Positions 5,486 to 10,144 of a DNA stretch of 10,144 nt are shown piece by piece. The position numbers and the translations under genes were made by a program. Location: positions 1 to 10,144 of the forward strand of contig CABKMN010000080.1 in NCBI GenBank assembly GCA_902373525.1, in the 5' to 3' direction. The notes under the pieces are model-generated. The model made no database searches. It was not told where the DNA came from and saw only the letters and a program-made list of their open reading frames with translations. The DNA comes from an uncultured Bilophila sp. GTDB lineage: Bacteria; Desulfobacterota; Desulfovibrionia; Desulfovibrionales; Desulfovibrionaceae. The first letter of the stretch is position 1; each line of letters starts with the position of its first letter.

Positions 5486-8400
5486 ATGGCACGTTTCTTT
5501 ATCGATCGCCCCGTCTTTGCGTGGGTGATCGCGATCATCATCATGCTGGCGGGCGGGATTTCCATCCTGAACCTGCCCATCTCGCAGTACCCGTCCATCG
5601 CGCCGCCGACCGTCAGCATCGAGGCGCAGTATCCCGGCGCGTCCGCCCAGACCGTGCAGGACACGGTCACGCAGGTCATCGAACAGAACATGAACGGCCT
5701 TGACCACCTGCTGTACATGTCCTCGACGAGCGACTCCTCGGGGCAGGCGCAGATCACGCTGACCTTCAGCGCGGACGCCGACCCGGACATCGCGCAGGTG
5801 CAGGTCCAGAACAAGCTCCAGCTCGCCACGCCCCTGCTCCCGCAGGAAGTGCAGCGTCAGGGCATCTCCGTCCGCAAGCGCGCCGCGAACTTCCTCAAGG
5901 TGTACGCCTTCGTGTCCGAAGACAACAGCATGGACAACGCCGACATCGCGGACTACGTGGTGACCAACCTCAAGGACCCGATCAGCCGTCTTCCCGGCGT
6001 CGGTGAAGTGTCGGTCTTCGGCAGCCAGTACAGCATGCGCATCTGGCTCGATCCGCACAAGCTCCAGAGCTACAGCCTGATGCCGAGCGACGTGCTCAAC
6101 GCGATCAGCGCCCAGAACGCGCAGATTTCCGCGGGCCAGCTCGGCGGTACGCCCTCCGTTCCGGGGCAGCAGATGAACCTCGCCATTTCGGTGCAGGAAC
6201 GTTTGCAGACGCCGGAACAGTTCGGCAACATCATCCTGCGCACCAACCCGGACGGTTCGCTCATCCGGGTGAAGGACGTGGCCCGCGTGGAGCTGGGCAG
6301 CGAAAGCTACTCCACGCTCAGCCGCTTCAACGGCAAGTCCTCCACCGGCATCGCGGTGAAGCTCGCCACCGGGGCCAACGCGCTGGAAACCGCGTCCAGC
6401 ATCGACGAATACCTGAAAGGGGCCGAGGCCTTCTTCCCGCAGGGGCTGAAGACCGTGTACCCGTTCGACACCACGCCCGTGGTGGAAATCTCCATCCACG
6501 AAGTGGTGAAGACCCTCGGCGAAGCCGTGGTTCTGGTGTTTCTGGTCATGTACCTGTTCCTCCAGAACTTCCGCGCCACTCTTATCCCGACCATCGCCGT
6601 GCCCGTCGTGCTTCTCGGCACGTTCGGCGTGCTGGCGGCGTTCGGCTATTCCATCAACACCCTGACCATGTTCGCGGTGGTGCTCGCCATCGGGCTCCTT
6701 GTGGACGACGCCATCGTCGTCGTCGAAAACGTGGAGCGCGTGATGAGCGAGGAGAAGCTCTCGCCCAAGGAGGCCGCCCGCAAATCCATGGACCAGATCA
6801 CCGGCGCGCTGGTCGGCATCGCCATGGTGCTCTCCGCCGTGTTCGTGCCCATGGCCTTCTTCGGCGGGTCCGTGGGCGTCATCTACCGGCAGTTCTCCGT
6901 GACCATCGTGTCGGCCATGGTGCTGTCGGTGGTCGTCGCCATCGTGCTGACCCCGGCCCTGTGCGCCACGATCCTCAAGCCCATGGGCGGGGATCACGTG
7001 CACTCGCAGCACGGGTTCTTCGGCTGGTTCAACCGCTGGTTCGACAGCGCCACGCTGCGCTACCAGAGCGGCGTGTCCTACGTCATCCGCCGCGCCGGGC
7101 GCTTCATGATCATCTATCTCGTGCTCGTCGGCGGGCTGGTCTTCATGTTCAAAACCCTGCCCTCGGGCTTCCTGCCCGACGAGGACCAGGGCATGATGTT
7201 CGCCCAGATTCAGCTTCCCACCGGCGCCACGCAGGAAGAGACCACCAAGGTGCTGGAGCAGGTTGAGAAGTATCTGCTCGAAAACGAGAAGGACGCCGTG
7301 GAAAGCATGATGGGCGTGCTCGGGTTCAGCTTCGCGGGCAACGGCCAGAACATGGCTATGGCCTTCGTGCGCCTCAAGGACTGGAGCGAACGTCAGGACC
7401 CGTCCCTCAAGGTGGACGCGGTGTCCGGACGCGCCATGGCCGCGTTCTCGAAAATCCGCAACGCGCAGGTGTTCGCCTTCGCGCCGCCCGCCATCATGGA
7501 ACTCGGCAACGCCACCGGCTTCGACTTCCAGTTGCAGGACAAGTCCGGCCTCGGGCATGAGACGCTCATTCAGGCCCGGAACCAGCTTCTCGGCATGGCC
7601 GCTCAGAACAGGAACCTCGTGGCCGTGCGTCCCAACGGTCAGGAAGATCAGCCGCAATTGCGCATCGACATCGACCGCGAAAAGGCGGGCGCGCTCAGCC
7701 TGAACCTCGCGGACATCAACTCGGCGCTCTCCACCGTCTGGGGCAGCTCCTACGCGGACGACTTCCTCGACAAGGGCCGCGTCAAGAAGGTATACGTGCA
7801 GGGCGACGCGCCGTTCCGCATGGTTCCGGAAGACATGGAAAAATGGTTCTTCCGCAACAGCAAGGGCGAGATGGTTCCCTTCTCCTCCTTCGCCTCGGCG
7901 CACTGGGAATACGCGCCCGCGCGTCTGGAACGCTACAACGGCGTGCCGTCCGTGGAAATCCTCGGGCAGCCCGCTCCGGGCGTGAGTTCCGGTACCGCCA
8001 TGCTGGAAATGGAGGAACTCGCCTCGAAACTGCCGCAGGGCATCGGCTACGAATGGACCGGGCTGTCCTACCAGGAACGTCTGTCTGGTTCGCAGGCGCC
8101 GGCGTTGTTCGGGCTGTCCATTCTGGTGGTGTTCCTCTGCCTCGCCGCCCTGTATGAAAGCTGGTCCGTGCCGTTCGCGGTCATCCTCGTGGTGCCGCTC
8201 GGCGTGCTCGGCGCGCTCGGCGCGGCGAACATGCGGATGTTGTCCAACGACGTGTACTTTCAGGTGGGTCTGCTCGCGACCATCGGTCTCTCGGCGAAGA
8301 ACGCCATTCTGATCGTGGAATTCGCCAAGGAACTGCACGACAAGGGCGGGGACCTGATCGAGTCGACGATTGAGGCCGCCCGCATGCGTCTGCGGCCCAT

Positions 8401-8656
8401 CCTGATGACGTCGCTGGCCTTCCTGCTCGGCATCCTGCCCCTCGCCATCAGTACCGGCGCGGGCGCGGGCGGGCAGAACGCCATCGGCACGGGCGTCATG
8501 GGCGGCACCTTCGCGGCGACGGTGCTCGGGATTTTCTATATCCCGGTGTTCTTCGTCGTGGTCACCACCGTGTTCTCGTTCCGCTGGAAGAAGCGGCGGA
8601 AGCGCCGCCGCACCGCCAACATCGTTGAAACCATACCGGGAGATACCAGCAAATGA
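5486..8656 (+). CDS. RND multidrug efflux transporter, HAE1 family (AcrB/MexB type)
   Basis: A 1056-residue inner-membrane proton/drug antiporter, extremely similar to E. coli AcrB from the first residues (FFIDRPVFAWVIAIIIMLAGG) on. The proton relay is intact: D407 and D408 in GLLVDDAIVVVENVERVM, K938 in GLSAKNAILIVEFAK, and R968 and T975 in RMRLRPILMTS (equivalents of AcrB K940, R971 and T978). Periplasmic pore and docking regions are complete (QNKLQLATPLLPQEVQRQG, FGSQYSMRIW, NAQISAGQLGGTP). Deep-pocket phenylalanines F136, F178, F614, F616 and F627 are kept, but AcrB F610 is Met here (M609), and the switch loop reads GFSFAGNGQ. The TAG stop of the adaptor gene overlaps the Shine-Dalgarno AGAGG (5475-5479), 6 nt before the ATG, so the two genes are probably coupled. 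The C-terminus ends in a basic tail (RWKKRRKRRR). Likely substrates are hydrophobic drugs, dyes, detergents or bile salts; specificity cannot be read from sequence. Confidence 0.97.
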   Translation: MARFFIDRPVFAWVIAIIIMLAGGISILNLPISQYPSIAPPTVSIEAQYPGASAQTVQDTVTQVIEQNMNGLDHLLYMSSTSDSSGQAQITLTFSADADPDIAQVQVQNKLQLATPLLPQEVQRQGISVRKRAANFLKVYAFVSEDNSMDNADIADYVVTNLKDPISRLPGVGEVSVFGSQYSMRIWLDPHKLQSYSLMPSDVLNAISAQNAQISAGQLGGTPSVPGQQMNLAISVQERLQTPEQFGNIILRTNPDGSLIRVKDVARVELGSESYSTLSRFNGKSSTGIAVKLATGANALETASSIDEYLKGAEAFFPQGLKTVYPFDTTPVVEISIHEVVKTLGEAVVLVFLVMYLFLQNFRATLIPTIAVPVVLLGTFGVLAAFGYSINTLTMFAVVLAIGLLVDDAIVVVENVERVMSEEKLSPKEAARKSMDQITGALVGIAMVLSAVFVPMAFFGGSVGVIYRQFSVTIVSAMVLSVVVAIVLTPALCATILKPMGGDHVHSQHGFFGWFNRWFDSATLRYQSGVSYVIRRAGRFMIIYLVLVGGLVFMFKTLPSGFLPDEDQGMMFAQIQLPTGATQEETTKVLEQVEKYLLENEKDAVESMMGVLGFSFAGNGQNMAMAFVRLKDWSERQDPSLKVDAVSGRAMAAFSKIRNAQVFAFAPPAIMELGNATGFDFQLQDKSGLGHETLIQARNQLLGMAAQNRNLVAVRPNGQEDQPQLRIDIDREKAGALSLNLADINSALSTVWGSSYADDFLDKGRVKKVYVQGDAPFRMVPEDMEKWFFRNSKGEMVPFSSFASAHWEYAPARLERYNGVPSVEILGQPAPGVSSGTAMLEMEELASKLPQGIGYEWTGLSYQERLSGSQAPALFGLSILVVFLCLAALYESWSVPFAVILVVPLGVLGALGAANMRMLSNDVYFQVGLLATIGLSAKNAILIVEFAKELHDKGGDLIESTIEAARMRLRPILMTSLAFLLGILPLAISTGAGAGGQNAIGTGVMGGTFAATVLGIFYIPVFFVVVTTVFSFRWKKRRKRRRTANIVETIPGDTSK

Positions 8657-10074
8657 TGTCAGCAGGAAAGTATGTGGCGCTCGCGCTGGCGGTATTGTTG
8701 CCCGGCTGCACGATGGCTCCGAACTACGTCCGCCCGGAGGCCCCGGTGGCGGAGGCGTGGCCTGACGATCTGATGCCCAAGGGGACGGTGCTCGCCGAAC
8801 CCTCGGACAAGGATGCCGCCGACATCGGCTGGAAGGTGTTCTTCACCGACCCGCATCTCCAGAAGCTCATCCAGCTCGCGCTGGAGAACAACCGCGACCT
8901 GCGCGTGTCCGCCCTGAACATCGAGCGGGCGCGCGGGCTGTACCAGATACAGCGTGCGGACCTGATGCCCGGCGTTGAAGCGACGGGCGAGTCCTCGAAC
9001 AAGGGCGTGTCCGCCGATCTCTCCAATACGGGGAGCCGGATGGTGTCGCGTCAGAACGCCCTCAGCGTGGGCATGAGCAGTTATGAACTGGACTTCTTCG
9101 GGCGCATCCGCAGCCTCAAGGATCAGGCTCTGGAAACCTACCTCGGCACCGAGGAGGCGTACCGGAGCGCGCACCTGAGCCTCGTGTCCGAAGTGGCGCA
9201 GGCGTATCTTGCGCTGGTGGCGGACCGGGAGCGCCTGTCCATCGCCACCGAGACGCTCAAGAGCCAGAAGGCGTCGTACGAAATGATCGAACGGCGTCAC
9301 GCGGTGGGCGTTTCGTCCGAGCTGGACCTGCGTCAGGCGCAGACCAGCGTGGACACGGCCCGCGTGGACATCGCCCGCTACACCGGGCAGGTGGCGCAGG
9401 ACATCACGGCGCTCGGCCTGCTCGTGGGCACGAAGGTGACTCCGGACATGCTTCCGGCGCAGGCGCTTTCCGATCTGCCCGCGTGGCCCGAGCTGCCGGT
9501 GGGGCTGCCCTCCGCCGTGCTGCTCAAGCGTCCCGACATCCTTCAGGCCGAACACGAACTCAAGGCGTCGAACGCGAATATCGGCGCGGCGCGGGCGAAC
9601 TTCTTCCCCCGCATTACGCTGACCGCGGGCATCGGCACGGCGTCGAACGAGCTTTCCGGGCTCTTTGACGGCGGCACGGGCACATGGACGTTCCTGCCGC
9701 AGATCAGCCTGCCGATCTTCGAGGGCGGGCGTAATCTCGCCAACCTGCGGGTGTCCGAGACGGACAAGAAGATCGCGGTGGCGAACTACGAGAAGGCCAT
9801 CCAGTCCGCCTTCCGGGAAGTGTCGGACGCGCTGATCAGCCGGATTTCGCTGGCCGGTCAGCTCGAAGCCCAGAAGTCCCTCGTGTTCGCCACGTCCGAA
9901 ACGTACCGTCTGTCCACCGAGCGCTACAATCAGGGCGTCGACAGCTACCTGACCGTGCTCGATTCGCAGCGTTCGATGTACAACTCGCAGCTCAACCTCG
10001 TCGCCACCCGCGTCGCCCGCGAGCAGAACCTGATCATGCTGTACAAGGTTCTCGGCGGCGGTTGGAAGGAATAG
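8653..10074 (+). CDS. RND efflux outer-membrane factor (OprM/NodT type), lipoprotein
   Basis: A 473-residue TolC-superfamily channel that completes the pump. The N-terminal hydrophobic segment ends in L16-P-G-C19, a slightly atypical lipobox with Pro before Gly, followed by MAPNYVRPEAPV as in OprM/NodT lipoproteins. Two OEP repeats follow: the first contains YELDFFGRIRSL (144-155), the second begins near LLKRPDILQAEHEL (290-303) and FFPRITL and contains the coiled-coil signature YNQGVDSYLTVLDSQRSMYNSQ (425-446). Length fits the family (OprM precursor about 485). The ATG overlaps the transporter TGA (ATGA), implying translational coupling; a second in-frame ATG follows at once. GGGAG at 8638-8642 is the likely ribosome site. 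A terminator hairpin begins 13 nt after the stop, so this is the last gene of the operon. Confidence 0.96.
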   Translation: MMSAGKYVALALAVLLPGCTMAPNYVRPEAPVAEAWPDDLMPKGTVLAEPSDKDAADIGWKVFFTDPHLQKLIQLALENNRDLRVSALNIERARGLYQIQRADLMPGVEATGESSNKGVSADLSNTGSRMVSRQNALSVGMSSYELDFFGRIRSLKDQALETYLGTEEAYRSAHLSLVSEVAQAYLALVADRERLSIATETLKSQKASYEMIERRHAVGVSSELDLRQAQTSVDTARVDIARYTGQVAQDITALGLLVGTKVTPDMLPAQALSDLPAWPELPVGLPSAVLLKRPDILQAEHELKASNANIGAARANFFPRITLTAGIGTASNELSGLFDGGTGTWTFLPQISLPIFEGGRNLANLRVSETDKKIAVANYEKAIQSAFREVSDALISRISLAGQLEAQKSLVFATSETYRLSTERYNQGVDSYLTVLDSQRSMYNSQLNLVATRVAREQNLIMLYKVLGGGWKE

Positions 10075-10087
10075 GAACAATAAAAAA

Positions 10088-10141
10088 TTGGAGGGGGGAA
10101 GGAGAAACTTTCTTCAGAAAGTTTCTCCTTCCCCCCTCCAA
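10088..10141. terminator. Bidirectional terminator hairpin after the pump operon
   Basis: Arms 10088-10113 and 10116-10141 are perfect reverse complements (26 bp) around a 2-nt TC centre. The left arm is G/A-rich, the right C/T-rich, and the tip is CTTTCT-TC-AGAAAG. An A-run at 10082-10087 precedes it and would be the U-tract for transcripts from the right. Sequence beyond 10144, where a plus-strand T-run would lie, is not in the window. It ends the adaptor-transporter-channel transcript. Confidence 0.9.
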
Positions 10142-10144
10142 ACC

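Noticed and set aside
4124..8338. 1404-codon minus-strand open frame opposite the adaptor and transporter genes
   Set aside because: Its His/Gly/Arg/Glu-rich low-complexity translation mirrors the GC-rich sense codons. It overlaps two unmistakable pump genes and the intergenic promoter.
8659..10080. 473-codon minus-strand open frame opposite the outer-membrane channel gene
   Set aside because: It is an antisense shadow of a strongly conserved channel gene, with no motif, and its start lies next to the terminator without a sensible upstream region.

Overview
The window looks like a GC-rich chromosomal segment from a strict or facultative anaerobe of the Desulfovibrionaceae type (Desulfovibrio, Bilophila or a relative). 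This is inferred from three things: the Re-citrate-synthase/isopropylmalate-synthase-like enzyme, the long perfect GA/CT-rich terminator hairpins, and the GC bias, which produces very long spurious antisense reading frames. No marker gene fixes the taxon.

Layout. (1) Positions 1-40 hold a perfect terminator-type hairpin cut by the window edge. (2) 58-1887, minus strand, is a 609-residue DRE-TIM (HMGL-like) acyl-CoA condensing enzyme, best guess Re-citrate synthase, with a C-terminal Cache/PDC-like sensor domain. (3) 1888-2154 is a divergent intergenic region. (4) 2155-2538, plus strand, is a small DUF1992/DnaJC28-domain (YhdN-type) protein. (5) 2539-3470 is a 932-base region between convergent genes with no credible protein gene; it contains a small cluster of palindromic repeats and several hairpins. 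(6) 3471-4115, minus strand, is a TetR-family repressor whose promoter is overlapped by a perfect 20-bp palindromic operator. (7) 4283-10074, plus strand, is a tightly packed three-gene operon for a complete tripartite RND multidrug efflux pump: an AcrA/MexA-type lipoprotein adaptor, an AcrB/MexB-type inner-membrane transporter and an OprM/NodT-type outer-membrane channel. The genes are 9 nt apart and then overlap by 4 nt. (8) 10088-10141 is a perfect 26-bp-arm terminator hairpin of the same design as the one at the left edge.

How the genes work together. The repressor is divergent from the pump and probably controls itself through the 20-bp palindrome; by position it probably controls the pump too, as AcrR, TtgR and NalC/NalD-type regulators do. 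The three pump proteins would form one envelope-spanning, proton-driven export complex. The citrate-synthase-like enzyme and the DUF1992 protein are unrelated housekeeping neighbours.

Most of the window is ordinary. The parts most worth a second look are the sensor domain fused to a cytosolic metabolic enzyme, the repeat cluster at about 2985-3129 (28-bp repeats, 61-bp period), and the matching hairpins at both ends. No convincing new defence or mobile system is visible.
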